Of a stretch of DNA of 64,000 nucleotides, positions 24,186-38,420 are shown in pieces. Both the position numbers and the translations under genes were made by a program. The notes beneath the pieces were generated by a model. That model was not told the DNA's origin. It worked only from the letters and a program-made list of their open reading frames with translations, and did no database searches. Numbering within the stretch: the stretch's first letter is position 1; each line of letters starts with the position of its first letter. The stretch spans positions 682,001 through 746,000 of the forward strand of contig JAPXFQ010002814.1 of NCBI GenBank assembly GCA_028564705.1. The letters run 5' to 3'. Source of the DNA: Apricaphanius iberus. Lineage: Eukaryota; Chordata; Actinopteri; Cyprinodontiformes; Aphaniidae.

Positions 24186-26593
24186 GTAAGCTACCGTCCC
24201 TTCTTCTAATAAACCTCTCCCCCACCTCCCCTTCTGCTCATTAACCCTACTTAGCCCGCGGGTCGCTGCTTAAATGGTCTACAGAGATCCCCTCTTTTCC
24301 TGGGTTTTCCATTGAGCACACATGCGGCTGTGAGGCACTGAGGTGTCCAGAAAAATGTATGAGGGGCGTAGAGGATATATATTGCAGCTTGTCACTGCAC
24401 CGCGGTCACCAGCTAAGACAATTTTGGAGGAGAGCTGAGAGCGACGTTATGGAGCTGGAGAAGCAAAGAGAGCGAACTCTGCTCTGTAAGCAGTGTTGGA
24501 GTAATCCGCATCTCGATTATGATTGATTTTGTTCCCGTTCCAACTCGTACTCCCCTACTCCTTCTCCATCTTCTGCTCACAGCCACACGGTCCGCTCTGA
24601 GGCTGCAGATACACATGCATTATGCACGGAGGGGACACACTCTTCTTTTGTGCCTTTGCGAACTAGCACTTGCTCCTTTCAAAATTGCATGTATTGATCC
24701 AGCTCCTTAGAATCTGATGCAAGACTGATGTCTAGCTGAATATTTATATGAAGCTTTAGTTAAGTTCACTTTTATTAAACAGTTTCATTTCGACTTATTG
24801 CCCGTAATTTGAACCTAAATTTAGTTTTTTAGAGTTTCTGAATATATTTCATAAGAGCATTAAAAAAGACTTTTAAATAACATCACCATACTATAAAGTA
24901 TGCACTGAGTGTTAACTCAACACTGAGTCAGGTTTGCTTTGGCATAAATTACTGCATCAATGATGTATGGCAAGAACTGATCAAACTGTGACTCTGCTGA
25001 GATGTTGAGGAAGTAAAGCCTACTTTAATAATAGACTTCTACTTGTCTGCATAGTCTGATCTGGTGTTCTTCATGTTCCTCTCTATAATACTGTATAGAT
25101 TCACCATGATGGAGGGAGTCAGCATCCTTGTACGCTCTCTTGAGATCAATTATTTGCTTTTTTTAAATTAAAAATGAATTTTTCCAAAGCTGCAAACCCT
25201 TCCTGACTCGTTGTAGTAAAATAATTATCAAGTTTTATTTGTCTGTCAGTTTGTCAGTCCAGGTTTTGTTTTATAGAAAGATAAAGCACAAAGATAAAAG
25301 TATAGAACACAACCTTTAAAATGAGGAATAGAAAAATACATTTTCCGAAGCAGAAAGAGGCCAACTCAGTCTTTTTCCTATCAATGAAAAACGAGTACTC
25401 CTCTCAAACAAATAAAGGACAAATTCTGCAACGTAATGGCAAAGACTGCAAAGGATAAAAAAGAAAATAAATCCTGCCTAAAAAGTCTTATTCTGTTGTG
25501 GAAATTGTGTGCAATTATCACAAAACAACAGATGAAAGAACTCTTTAGACATTCATGTTTATTTCTCTATTTTTATTGGTCAAAATTATCCACAGTTATC
25601 CAGGACGGAACAGCCACATTTTGATTTGAAGCCAAAGGCTACAGGCTTTGAGTCACATTACAACACTATTGAAATGAAAAAATGAAGATGTATTTATTTA
25701 TTTATTTGTGAAGATCCATTTCTCTGATTAAAAGGGAATACAATCAAATCAATATTCATACATACAGCTAAAACCAGATGTTTACTTCCACAAAAATACA
25801 CATACACCTTCTTGTAACACTTGTCTACTTAAATATGTTTAAAGAAATAGAAATCAGTCTTTAGTTAAACTTCATATTTTGAAAATAGTCATAAATAAAT
25901 CTATTCTTTTTTTCCCTATTATGGCTACTGGCAAATATAAATAATGTTGGTGATTCAAACCGGCCTCAACAAGAACACGTTTTCATCTGATCTAACTTGA
26001 GACTACGAGGAAAAGCCAGATTTTTTTTTTGTTGGTCTTTATATGTAAACATCTGGTTTTATTTGTGTTTAACTGCACAGAAGTTATCTGTTTGTCAGGC
26101 ACTGTTATGTTTAATCCAATTCTACTTACCTCACAAGCTCAATGTAATGTAACCTGTTTCCAGAAGGAAACCATGTTCCATCAGACTAATTGCTGATTTT
26201 TTGGAGTCACTGTAAACAGACTGTAATCATGCTGTGACTTGAAACACCTAATTTTCTGTTTTTGTTAATCACAACATGAAAAAGAGAGGATTAATAAGAG
26301 GGACCACAGTCGGTATGTGTATTTTTTATTTTTTTTTTTATGTAAAGAAGAAAGCAGTATACTATTCCTGTGAGGAAACTAAGTGTGAGAATGACTCGTA
26401 CCATTGGTCCCTGCTCCGTCTGCTTTACCTCTGTTAGGGCTTCAGGGGATTTTGCGCTCTGTTTGGCAAAGTGGAAAACTGAGTCTGGCTACAACGTTCA
26501 GGCTTTGTGCTACAAAGTGCCCCGATTTAAAATGAATGGGAATAGGACATGAAATGCACCAGCTTCATTCCCTGTTCTCCCCTCTTTTTCCAG
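24186..26593 (+). other. adgrl3: Intron within TM5
   Basis: 2.4 kb with GT-AG ends. No transposon or gene was recognised. The first 500 bp are less AT-rich and carry overlapping short open frames on both strands (24413-24710) with no known domain. The remainder is ordinary AT-rich intron. Confidence 0.8.
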
Positions 26594-26685
26594 CTCAACG
26601 TGATCTTCCTCGGCATCGCTCTCTACAAGATGTTCCATCACACAGCCATTCTAAAACCAGACTCCGGTTGCCTGGACAACATCAA
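26594..26685 (+). CDS. adgrl3: adgrl3 exon: TM5 and third intracellular loop
   Basis: 92 nt, in phase 0 and ending after two bases of a Lys codon. The acceptor is ctctttttccag and the donor atcaa|gtaaga. It encodes the rest of TM5 (LNVIFLGIALYKMFHH) and the start of ICL3 (TAILKPDSGCLDNI). ICL3 contacts G proteins in this family. The split codon can join the next constitutive exon directly (NI-K-SW) or first accept the 27-nt microexon at 35924, which enters and leaves in the same phase. Confidence 0.95.
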
Positions 26686-27059
26686 GTAAGAGCACTCCGA
26701 TCGTCCAGAAATCCATTAAAGTCACCCCAGAAATAGCACTTGCTTGTGCGCCTTTGTTGCAGTTTGAAAGAATGCTTCAGCGTGAAGGCTGGGAGTTTGC
26801 TTCCACTAAACTCCACCTTTCACAGCTGAATTGTGTTGAGCGTGAGCTGAAATTCTTTGCTTTTCAAATAACTTTTAGATCCATACCCATTTTTCCGACG
26901 TCTCTGCTTTGTCCTGCCTTTTATGAGGATTCCCATGCAGTGTGGAATACTATGGGTTTTGATTTTGATATTTTCCAGGTATCGATAAATAAGGGAAAGA
27001 AATGGCAAAAGTTCTGAAAATTCTCTCATTTCTAGACTGCAGATTTCTCCCAATTGTCT

Positions 27060-27960
27060 AAATGATAGTTCCCCAACCTTCCTTAAGCCCTTGCACCCTA
27101 GCCCCTTTATGTCCTTACCTTTTCCTTATTTAATTTCTTGAATCCTTCCCATTTTTATTTTGTCATCACTTTTGTCATTTTTGTGCCCTTCTTTTCTGTG
27201 TCTCTCTGTAATTCCCTTTCTTACCTAGTCCATCATTACTTTCCCATCTTTCTACTTTCCTTCCCTTCCTTCCCTTAATATCCAACCTTGTGCCCTCCAC
27301 TTTCTTTTTTTCCCTTCCTCCTTATGTTACTTCTGTTAGTGGTTTCTATTTTTTATTCTCTAAAATTTTTCTTTTTTATTCATGTGTCCTTTCTCTCTGT
27401 CTACTTTTTGTGCTCCAGATCTTTTCTTTAAGTTATTCTTTCCCTTCTTTCTTGAGTCCTTTTCTTTTTTGTTTCCTTCCTTGTGTCTTGAGCCTTTCAA
27501 TCTAATAATTGAGTCTCCTTCCTTGAGTCCTTCCTTCCCTGTTTGCATCATTTTTTGCTCTCTTATATCCTTTCTACCTTTTATTCCTTCCCTTTTTATG
27601 CTTTTATTTTGTTTGTGTCTTTTCTGTCCTTCCCTGGGACCTTTCTTATTTGGTACATCCAGTTTTGTCTTGTATGTCGTTTCTCTCTGTCATTCCATAC
27701 TTTCTTGTGCCTTTTTTCAAGTTAATTCATGTTCTCCTTCTTTCTTTAAAGTAAGTTGTTCATCCTTTGTGCCCAGCTAGCTTGTCTTGTCTACCCTTCC
27801 TTGTCTCCAACCTGCATTTTATCTGTCCTTCCTTACTTCTTCAAGCTTTGATTTCTACCTCAACTATGTCTTTCTGTCCGTCCTTCCTTCCTTCCTTCCT
27901 TCCTTCCTTCCTTTGCTCGTTCCATATTTAAAGTTTCCGTCTCTATAAGTATCTCCCTCA
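27060..27960 (+). repeat. Pyrimidine-rich low-complexity tract including (TTCC)n
   Basis: About 900 bp in which the + strand is strongly biased to C and T, built from degenerate CTTT, TTCC and CTTCC units, with a perfect (TTCC)n block at 27881-27912. It yields spurious Phe/Ser/Leu-rich open frames (for example 27382-27780). Confidence 0.85.
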
Positions 27961-29751
27961 TTCTTTGCAGTCTTTGCTATTTTATATTTTACACGCAAAT
28001 GTGACGAATCTTCACAGGTATTATGTGTAAAGGCCTTGCTTTGATCTCCCTTGATTGTTTTAAACCATCATTAAAAGCACTTAAGTTGCAAACTCGTAGC
28101 CTGAGGTTATGCGGAGCCTCATTCTGCAGAGGTTGACACCTCTTATTATGTTTAAAGGTTAAGTCAGACCAGGTTTAAATCAAACAGGTATTGTGTCGTG
28201 TCTCCATCATTATCTAAATAGGAAGCACTCCTCTGCTCTGGGTAAAAGGCCTGGAGACAATCGTACAGAGATAACCTGGTGTTATCTATGTGTTAACATG
28301 CAGCTGATGAATATTCATGATGCGTGTGTATGTTGTTATATCCATGGCTGCCTGCTGTCAGATAAAATTAAACCTTAATTGAATACATTAACAGGGAAAT
28401 GCAAACTTTGAGTACTTACAGTGTATTTAACACATTTAATGGAAGCTGAAAGTAAAATATTTGTTATTGTAATAATTCAAATCGTGACTGCAGCATGATG
28501 CAGCAGTTTCTGACGTCAGTACAGGCTTTTTCTGCAAATGGTTTTAATGTTGTTTTGCTGCCTTTTTGTTCTGCTGGATGCTGACTTTATAAGATGTGTA
28601 GGTGTGCTCCACATTTTGAAGCCATTTCAGACACATTGGTCTGCCTTATGGCTGGAATTGTGGCTGTGAAGGTCTCTGTAAAGTGACCCCTGTGGGGCCT
28701 GCACTTTTTTGATGCACATACATGCATGTGTAAAAACACAAGTTGTAAAAAAAAAAAGAATTTATCCCCCAGCTTCTTGGACAGTTTCAAATCGTAGCTA
28801 GCCACTGTGTTGACGATTTCTGAAAGATTCAAAGATCGATGTGATTTGCTGCAGTTGGTCTCCTGGTAAAGAGCTGACTTTTAAGCATTTTTGCCACATT
28901 TTCTGCAGTGTGGATGCCACAGCTTTTAGGAAGGTAATTTCCTTAGCTAGATGTTAGGATTTTATCAATTAGATCATTATGTCTACGCTTCATCTCTAGC
29001 TATTGATTTGAGATAAGGTAAAAAAAAAATCTGGAAGTATCCCTACTCTTTCTTTAATTATTACTATTTTCACACAGCCTTTATCCAGGTTTGAGAGAAA
29101 CATTTGGCTTTTACATGAGGGTTGCTGCACATCCAGAGAATGATTCTCCTTTTCAGAACAATTCTTTGAGCGGAGCATTCTTCCTTGACTTAGCATCCTC
29201 TCAGTTCATGGCAATGTAACATGCATCACCCTGGACAGTGACTCTGCTGTTTTAGCAGTTTCCAATTCATTGAAGGTTTGAGCAATTTCTTATCACCTGA
29301 GAGTGACAGTTTGGAAAACTGCTGACACATTTGAATTACTTGTACTTACACACGTTTTTTTTTTTTTTTTTTTTTTTTTCTGATTATGTTGGAAGTTGTT
29401 TAGAAAAAGCAACAGAAGATTCTGCCAACTTGTCTAAATGTGCAACTCTCCTTCTTAGATGCTCAATATATTCTTCAGATTTCCTGCTGGTCTGAGGTTT
29501 GGTTAATTTAGTACATGCTGTCAAACAAAATCTTATAAATATTCAAAGAGAAACTAGCAGCAGTCACTTATGTCTACTGAAGAGAAAATAACAGGCCTCT
29601 CTCTTGTCATCGAAACAACCTTCAAATCTGTTTAAATATTTATGTAAGTTAATATTCTGTATGTTAAAGCCTGTAGGTTCTTTTATTTTTTTTTTAGTTT
29701 TATTTTAATTTAAAAACTGTTACAGAACTGAACTTTAAGTCAATATTTTCT

Positions 29752-29952
29752 AACCCTGGTCCACAAGCTACATGGCCCTGCATGCTTTAGATAGCTCCCT
29801 GCTTTAACATGCCTGCTTTAGATAATCACAGTTTAGCGAAAGCCTTTTAATCAGCCATTGATTTAAATCAGCTATGCTGAAGCAGTAAGACATCTAAAAC
29901 ATACAGGGAAGTGTGCGTTTTGGACCAGGATTGATAACCCTGCTTTAAGAAA
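29752..29952. mobile_element. hAT-like MITE (palindromic 'accctggtcc' type)
   Basis: The left end reads aaccctggtccacaag, then catgctttagatagctccct and gctttaacatgcctg. The right half mirrors it (tgctgaagcagtaag, acatctaaaacatacaggg, tttggaccaggattgataacc). The near-palindrome of about 200 bp and these ends match a short non-autonomous repeat that is abundant in fish. Confidence 0.65.
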
Positions 29953-32649
29953 ACTGAAATGGTCATAACTTAAACATGCCAAGTTATTTCCATAGCCTCG
30001 TTAGAATGCAAGTTTCTTTTTTTACATTTTAGAGAACTACACACTATTATTCGCTCATAGCTGGTCTGTTAAGTCTTAAACAACTCATGAAAACCAAACT
30101 AAAGCTACAATACTTCACCACATTGTTAATTCAAACTAGACGTGACTCCTGCAGTGACTACATAATGTAATACTTACACAGTCACAGGACCACTGTTTAG
30201 TATTCATTCTCATACATTTTCTCTCACACTTTGGACCCCCTGCTGTATTATGTTCTAGCAGTTCCATACAAACTATGGTAAAACTGTAAGAGCAGTTCCA
30301 CCAGTACTTGTGTTTGCAAGAGGCTTGAAAAAATAGACTATCAAATACATACACCTCTGTAACATTGTGCCGCATAAATATAGTTACAAATACTCTACAC
30401 CCAGATGGTCATTAAATCCCTTCTAAGTATGTGCTGCAGATCAGTTAGAGAAATAGATGAACCAAAAAGTAATAGCGTAGGTTTACAACATCAAGTGAGT
30501 TTTCTTGTTCTTCTTAATCAAATCAAATGCTGCAGTTAAATAGTTAAATAATAAATGAATATATACATTTTTATCTTTAGGTTGTATTTGCAGTTAAATT
30601 GTAAATAAATACATATATTTAATATTAATTGTTTCCATTATTACAGTATTAATTAATGGATATTTAAAATCAATTCTAAGAAATTCAGACTTGTTTTATG
30701 TTAGAATTATTTCTTATTATTTCAGCATTTGTTATATGATTTTACGGTTCCTGTTACACTGAACAATGAAATGATTAAACTTCTCATTATGGCTCATTAA
30801 ATAAAGCCAAGCAAGCAGTTAATCAGCACAGAAAGTCAATTTCTAATCAGCTTCAATAGATTGGAGCAGTGCTAGCTCCACTCACTGTTGAGGCTCACAG
30901 ATAAAATAAATGCATGCATTGCTGCTGGAAGAAACAATAAAAACTGAGAAAATTTACATAAGCTTTTTTAAAATACTTGTTTTTGATTACTTATTTCACT
31001 AATTATATATTTAAATAATTTTATATATTTTTGCATTCAATTCTAATGACCATAATCTAATTAATGGACATTCATACAAGGTTCCCTTTTACCAGTTTTT
31101 TGGAGAGTAATGTTGAGCCTTTTTAGCAAAACGAAAAATATTGACAGTCTCTGGTTTTGTGATTTATAACTCTACACCCTTCTAAATGTAACAAGCAGCT
31201 GACCTTCTGACTCCAAGTTGTACCAATTTAAAAAGAGTGACCAACGTTTTATGTGTCCACTAGAAGTTTGATTGTTCACAGCTTCGTGTCAGCGCTCATT
31301 CATCTTAGTATTGTTTTTGAGGTAATACTGATGCCACAACTGCACAGAAACTGGTCTGAATGTCATCGGCTGCATGCACCCTGCCAAAGCCAGTATTTTT
31401 TCACAAAAATTAATTTTTACACCTTTTTTCAGTTTATTTCTGTAATGAAAATTAACAGCCTATACTTGTCATTGGTAACTTTACAGATATATTTTTGCCT
31501 TATCTGTGTCCTCCAATGCCATGTTGAGCTGGTTCCATTATATCAAAGTGGCAGCACTGGTTAATTCTGTCAATTTAGCTTTTTTTCAATACAAGTCATG
31601 TCTACTTTTATTTTATCTGTGTGCTGTTTTGTTCCTCCTTATTGTTTGATGTTAAGTTTTCTGTTCTGATTTCATCATTCTGCCTTTTATTATTCAATAT
31701 GAAAAATGTATCCCATTCAGTGTGTTTTTTTATGTTTGCCTGTTTTACTTCTTTTGATCAGCACTTACTGTGCATCTTGCTTTCTTTTTCTTTTTCTTGT
31801 TTATCTTTAACTTTTTTTTCTGTTCTTTCAATTTTCTTTTCCCTCTTCATTTTAGCTACCGTTATTATGATGGATGTGTTATTGTAGAGTGGCACTGGTA
31901 AGATGCAACATTAGTACAAGGTGGAATGTAGAATTGATTCTGTTCTGTATGTTTTTCTCCCCTTTCCTCTTCCCTTCATAAAGATACAGTCTGTCCTGGT
32001 ATTCCTTAATTGTACCATTACTTTTACTCTCTTTGTATTTGACGCAAATTATGCAGTGAATCAAAAGTGTACAAAGTGAAGCTGAACCCAAATACGGTAT
32101 TCGGTATCCACAGATAACATCTTTTTTAAGAATTCTTATGAAAAAAATACTTTAAATAAAAGGGGGGGGGGGGTGCAGAACAAAACTCAACTGCATGACT
32201 ATTTTTGTTGAATAGATTTCTCTACCTTAACTGGGTTCCGGATGCAGTTAATAACTTTCGGGAAGCATAGTTTGATTGGGAGATTATTCCATTACGCTGA
32301 ATTAGTATTAACATCTGCAGTCGGGTTCTCAATCTGTTTATGTAGCTCTGTAATTTAGACAATAGGCTGTTGAGAGTAATGTTAATGTTCCGCTAAAACG
32401 GTTAAAACAAGGCCTGTGTATTTGTTTCGAATTGTATGCTCCTGTGGGAGTTATATGGTACGTTTAAGTAATTCAGTCTTTTGCAGATAAAACCAAAGTG
32501 ATATGTAATGTGTTCAAAAATAAAATCAGTAGAGGCAGAGATATCAAATATCTGTCAGCATTTGCTGTGCATAATCATGTGCACTTAAAGCATCATCTCC
32601 TTGTAGTGTCTGCAAACTCCCCCTAACGCACCAATCCCCCCACCAGCAC

Positions 32650-32653
<4 letters not shown>

Positions 32654-32688
<35 letters not shown>
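32654..32688. repeat. (TA)n microsatellite
   Basis: About 17 TA units immediately before the outer end of the Tc1-like element at 32693. TA is the Tc1 target, so insertion into this run is plausible. Confidence 0.9.
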
Positions 32689-33812
<1,124 letters not shown>

Positions 33813-34924
33813 AAACTTAAAACAATATCCCTCTATAGCAGGAATAGCCAGCATAAAGAGAGTCATGTAGGAGTTTTAGTTAACATTTGAAGATTAAAAT
33901 CTGACCCACTGAGGTGAATGATGACCGCTGCATTTTTAAAGTCTGATGCATCTACGGTTGATGTCATCTAAAAGGACATGTCTCATCATGACTGCTCTAC
34001 CGACTCTCATGTTGTACATGCACTTGTCCATCAAGAAGAACCAGGAACTCACATCCCTTGTGCAGCTATAAATGATGAAATCAGAGTTAGTCTGTTGACT
34101 GTTACCAACAATTGTTTTACGTGAAATGTGGCGCAATATGAAACGAGATTGATGCAAAAGTGGTAACAGACAGTGGATCAACATGGATTTAACTGTAAAA
34201 AGTTTTACACAACTGTCAAACTGTAAAAGAGAAGGAAGTGTAATTGATGCTTTAGAAATGACATTAAATGATTTAATAATTAATAAAAAACATTTGATTT
34301 GGCAGAAATACGTTTAGGATCCCCACACATCTTGACATGCAGACAACTTGTAGATACTGACTGAACTCCAGTTCCTCAAAGAAAAATAAATAAATAAAAT
34401 CCCAATGACTTTGCTTCAGTTATGGTGCTATTCCTCAAGAATATCCTCAAATGCAAACATGTGCAATATGTCTTTATTATGGAGAAAGCAGAAAATATTA
34501 CTCTATACAAGGGTACGTGTTGTTTCTGTCCAGGGGTTTAATGTAATATCTAATTCATAACTTCTCGTAATAAAACATGCATATGAAGAAAGGTGAATAA
34601 GGTATATATGTTTGTTGAGAAGATATCAAGCCCAGTAAATAAGTAAAAGCAGCATACAGTGCTTGGAAGTTACTTTGAATTACCTATTATTGTAGGATTG
34701 CTGTTGCTTTCTTAAAATTGCAGTTCCATCAATATATTTTCTAATGAAAACTGTAAGTTTAAAAAATGACAAAATACTCCTAGTATATTAAAAATATGGT
34801 ATCTTGGTATCTCCCATCATTTGTTTAAGCAAAGGCCCCCCAATGTACTCAGTTATTTTGTCTGGCACACTATGATGAGATCAACTGTTATAGACTTAGT
34901 GATACTGTGAATCTGATTACGCAA

Positions 34925-35290
34925 AAGCAACTTTATTTGTAGAGCACACTTTCAACAAGGTCATTCAATGTGCTTTACATGATTCAGGGAGAACAACCGT
35001 AAAAACATAAAATACAGCACAAAAGATCTGATACATGAAAAAATATGACATTCCAGATATTATGAATCGCTTACTCAAAGGCAGCTCAACAAAGATGAGT
35101 TTTTAGCTTTGATTTCAAGAAACTCAGTGTTTCAGCAGCTTTGCATTGGTCTGAAGTTTGTTCCAGATAACAAAAGCATAAAAAATGAAAGCTGCTTTTC
35201 CATATTTGGATCTACTTTTTAGGGATGATTAGTAGACTAGACTTGGAAGACCTGAATGGTTCTGCCTTCTGGCTTGAGGCTTCTACCAAG
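34925..35290. repeat. Dispersed teleost repeat ('caactttatttgtagagcac' type)
   Basis: Landmarks familiar from a common fish repeat occur in order: gcaactttatttgtagagca, gtgctttacat, ataaaatacagcacaaaa, ttcaagaaactcagtgtttc, gtttgttccagat and ggaagacctgaatgg. It has no coding capacity and its exact class is not known to me. Confidence 0.5.
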
Positions 35291-35923
35291 CGGCTGTCAA
35301 AGGCATCCCGGAGTCTTCATCTGATAGCTCCAGAAGAAGATTTTCCATGTCCTTATAAGAGTCACAGAGATTCTTTATTTTTGTCCTCTCTGATCTATTT
35401 CTGTGTGACCTTCTTTGTCAGTTGTCCGCCACCTTTTCGAAAAAAGCAGGAAGATATTTTCAGTCCTTTCGGGCCTGAAGCATGTGTTTTTCTCTGCAAT
35501 CTGAGGGCAGTCGTCTTGATGAAGTACCTCCCCCACCAGGTCATTAAGGCAGCCCTGGGAAAATTATGTTTAATGTTCGAGCTGGTGAATTCATAAATCT
35601 TTTTTTTTTTTTTTTTTTTGCTTTGCACCTGGCCCATTTATAATGGTGCTAAATGCAAAAGCCTGCCAGTTTTTATGAGGGCAATAAGATCCTGTACTTC
35701 TATGAACTGAGATAATTAATTTACTACCTGTTAATTCATAAAAAAATGTCTACATCTGTATCTTTTGTTCAGCCAACAAACATGCCATCTTTGCTCTCCC
35801 TGTATTGTTCCTCTTCAATGTCCTAATTTGTAAATTGTGTTTATACATCACAGCTTCCCATTTGCTTTATGTGTTCTGATTTATTTCTGTTTTTTATGCC
35901 TCTGTTTTCATACTGTTGCCCAG

Positions 35924-35950
35924 CTATCAGGATTATGCACCTGAAATCAA
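35924..35950 (+). CDS. adgrl3: Candidate 27-nt alternative microexon in adgrl3 ICL3
   Basis: Twenty-seven bases are bounded by a good acceptor (ttttcatactgttgcccag) and donor (atcaa|gtaagg), with the same phase at both ends (2 in, 2 out). Insertion between the exons at 26594 and 37929 changes ...DNI-K-SW... to ...DNI-NYQDYAPEI-K-SW.... As I remember it, one human ADGRL3 form has NYEDNRPFI at exactly this point, so length, position and the N-Y-x-D...P..I pattern agree. The insert adds nine residues, including a Tyr and acidic residues, to the G-protein-facing loop. A TGC triplet just upstream of the AG (35917-35919) fits the SRRM4 type of neural microexon. It is too short to appear as an open reading frame. 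Expression is not shown by the sequence. Confidence 0.83.
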
Positions 35951-37928
35951 GTAAGGCAAACCTGGAAGGACCCTTTTTTCCAATAATGCCATCTCTCATT
36001 TCCACCTCTGTATGAAACAAAATCAGCACCAAAAAATCCATCTGGCTACCTCTCTAAATCATTAACGTGATTAATAGAGGAGCACTCCCTCAAACTGAAG
36101 GCCGCATTAGTGAGCCCACAGTTCCCCAGCATTAGATACACTGTGCCTACAGATGTGACAAGCGAGATAATGTTTAACCTGTACCTGTATCTTCACAGCG
36201 CACTGTATGGATGTTTTAGTGTTATAATGAAGATATGGCACTCACATTTGTCAAATAGAAGCTGTTTTCTCTAAGCACATAAAGGCTCCATCCAAAATGT
36301 GTATTAAAGTGGCGTGACACACTTTTCTTAAGGAAGCACAAATGTACAACTGTACCTAAGAACATGTTTTTAAAGCATGGATAATTATTTAAACCTTTAG
36401 TGACACATGTTAAAACAGATTGTACAATGGATCTTAGAGAGCATGATTATGTTCATTCAGTTTCATTTCTACATTGTTTATTTGCACAGCATCAAAAACA
36501 AATGTGAACTCATGTCAGGTTAGTTTTTCATAACTTTGCAATTGTGCAAACATTCTCAGCGTATAACTTGTATGGTAGTTTCTATTCACAAGACTACAGC
36601 AACATTTAGGAAATACTAAACAAACATTGCAATAATCATCCACTATAGTTGTAGTCACTTTCCAGAAACCAAAAAGAATGCATAAACAACAATTAGTGAG
36701 TTATTTTAAACTGCTCCTTATCTAACATCTTGTAGAAGGCAGCTGTACTGCAGTGCTAATCCCAACATTGAAGTAAACAGGAACAAGAAGAGAAATTAAT
36801 TTAGTTATGTTATATTTTGTCTTTCCTTCACTACAGCTCTGCTACAGCTACCAGTTTTTTTGTTTTTGTTTTTTTTTTGTTGTGGTTTTTTCATGAAGCA
36901 CCTTTCTATTGCTCTCGTTTATGTAAAATTTATGTTGAGTTTAGCCGTTATGTACTTCTGCCAACCCCAAAAGGGGCATTACTAGAGCCCTCTGCTTCAT
37001 GTGCTGATATGGGAAAGAAAATACACCCATTATATTTGAAATGGAAATAGATTTATAATTTTCCTGATATTCAGAAAAGTTGCAAATGACCAGTTATGAT
37101 TCTTGCTCCATGTGTAATGTCATGCAGCACATCTAGAGATTAGATACAATCTGAAATATTTGATGATTTTTATTTCATTAATGTGGAAGCTAGAATCCTC
37201 CAGCTATACGGCTAATTTGCACAACAGTTCAAAAGGATTGTGAGCTGTATAGTGTTATTTCCACTGTAGTCATTCAATCGAGATGAGTGCAAATTAATTG
37301 GATCTGCTGAAAAAGAAAAAAAAATGTATGAGTGTAACCTCCTCTGGATGACAGATTGAGACGAGTCAGATTTCATTCTGGACTCAGCCTCACCTACTGC
37401 GGCACACAGCATGTCACCAAAATGCAAAAAGAGTACAGGTGGAGGAAAGAAAAACTTTATTTACACAGTGCCCTGGCAGATAGAGAGAGCTTCTTACTAT
37501 CGAGGGACTCCATGTTCTCGCAGACTTTTACCTTAGTTAAACCTTTAGCTTGAGAAAGAATTGGTGAGACACTTCTGAATAACCCTTTGACAGTTAGTTC
37601 ATCGTGTTACTTACCCTGGTATCATCTTCTCCTGAATTCATTGTTTTGTTTACTCACTCGCTCATAGAAACTCTTATTGTACCTGCACATTTTTTAAGCT
37701 GGCGGCTACATTGCTCTTTTCCATAAGTCCCTTCCCCTAATTCATTTGTTTTGTGATTCTATATTAGTTGTTTTAGATGAATGGTATTTTGGTACCCCTT
37801 ACATTCCTCCTTCCAATCTGAAAATAACCTTCCTAAAAAGTCCAATGGAGTGTAAGTTATACTGCATAAAGCCATTTAAATGTGAACGTTTTTTTTAATA
37901 GTCATTTGACTTTATACTACCTTTGCAG
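35951..37928 (+). other. adgrl3: Intron between the ICL3 microexon and the TM6 exon
   Basis: 2.0 kb of ordinary AT-rich intron ending in ctacctttgcag. No mobile element or gene was recognised. Confidence 0.8.
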
Positions 37929-38097
37929 ATCATGGGTGATCGGGGCCATTGCCTTATTGTGTCTCCTTGGGCTGACCTGGGCTTTTGGCCTGATGTATGT
38001 CAATGAGAGCACGGTGGTCATGGCGTACCTCTTCACCATCTTCAACTCCCTTCAGGGAATGTTCATCTTCATCTTCCACTGTGTGCTGCAAAAGAAG
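37929..38097 (+). CDS. adgrl3: adgrl3 exon: TM6-ECL3-TM7
   Basis: 169 nt. The first base completes the Lys codon; 56 codons follow, ending in phase 0. The acceptor is ctacctttgcag and the donor aag|gtactc. It encodes [19 protein letters not shown] (TM6), a short loop [10 protein letters not shown] with a possible N-glycosylation sequon (NES), TM7 ([20 protein letters not shown]) and the start of the tail (HCVLQKK). GLTWAF in TM6 and [10 protein letters not shown] in TM7 are strongly conserved in adhesion GPCRs. The match to latrophilin-3 as I remember it is nearly complete. Confidence 0.97.
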
Positions 38098-38420
38098 GTA
38101 CTCTTTCAAGTTTTGTTGAACCCTTAGCCATAAGGATTATCTGAAGCTATATCTTCAGTGACTGACTCTTCAGTTATCAGCAATAGGATCAGAATTAAAT
38201 GTTTTCCTAACATTGTGCAGGCCTAGCTGCGACCCTGTGAGTTATGATAGAAAAAGACCAAATGTTGCTGGCTGAAAGGAGGTGTGTGAATGTATTAACT
38301 GCAGTGATGCTAATAATTAAGGGTATCAGTTACCAGAACATAACATTTCATAGATCATTGTGTTTTGTTTTTTGTTTTTTTTCTAAATACGCTTTCCCTG
38401 TTTTTGGTTATTTTCGGCAG
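38098..38420 (+). other. adgrl3: Short intron after TM7
   Basis: Only 323 bp, with GT-AG ends (gtactc and ttttcggcag). It is the shortest intron in the window and has no repeat or open frame of note. Confidence 0.85.

Noticed and set aside
27382..27780. 132-codon Phe/Ser/Leu-rich open frame resembling a membrane protein
   Set aside because: It is a by-product of the pyrimidine-rich low-complexity tract, with no signature or splice context.
27881..27912. CRISPR-like or telomere-like array
   Set aside because: It is a simple (TTCC)n microsatellite without spacers.
33936..34184. 82-codon minus-strand frame next to the truncated Tc1 element as a missing transposase part
   Set aside because: Its residues do not match any Tc1 transposase segment I know and it is not in order with the remnant.
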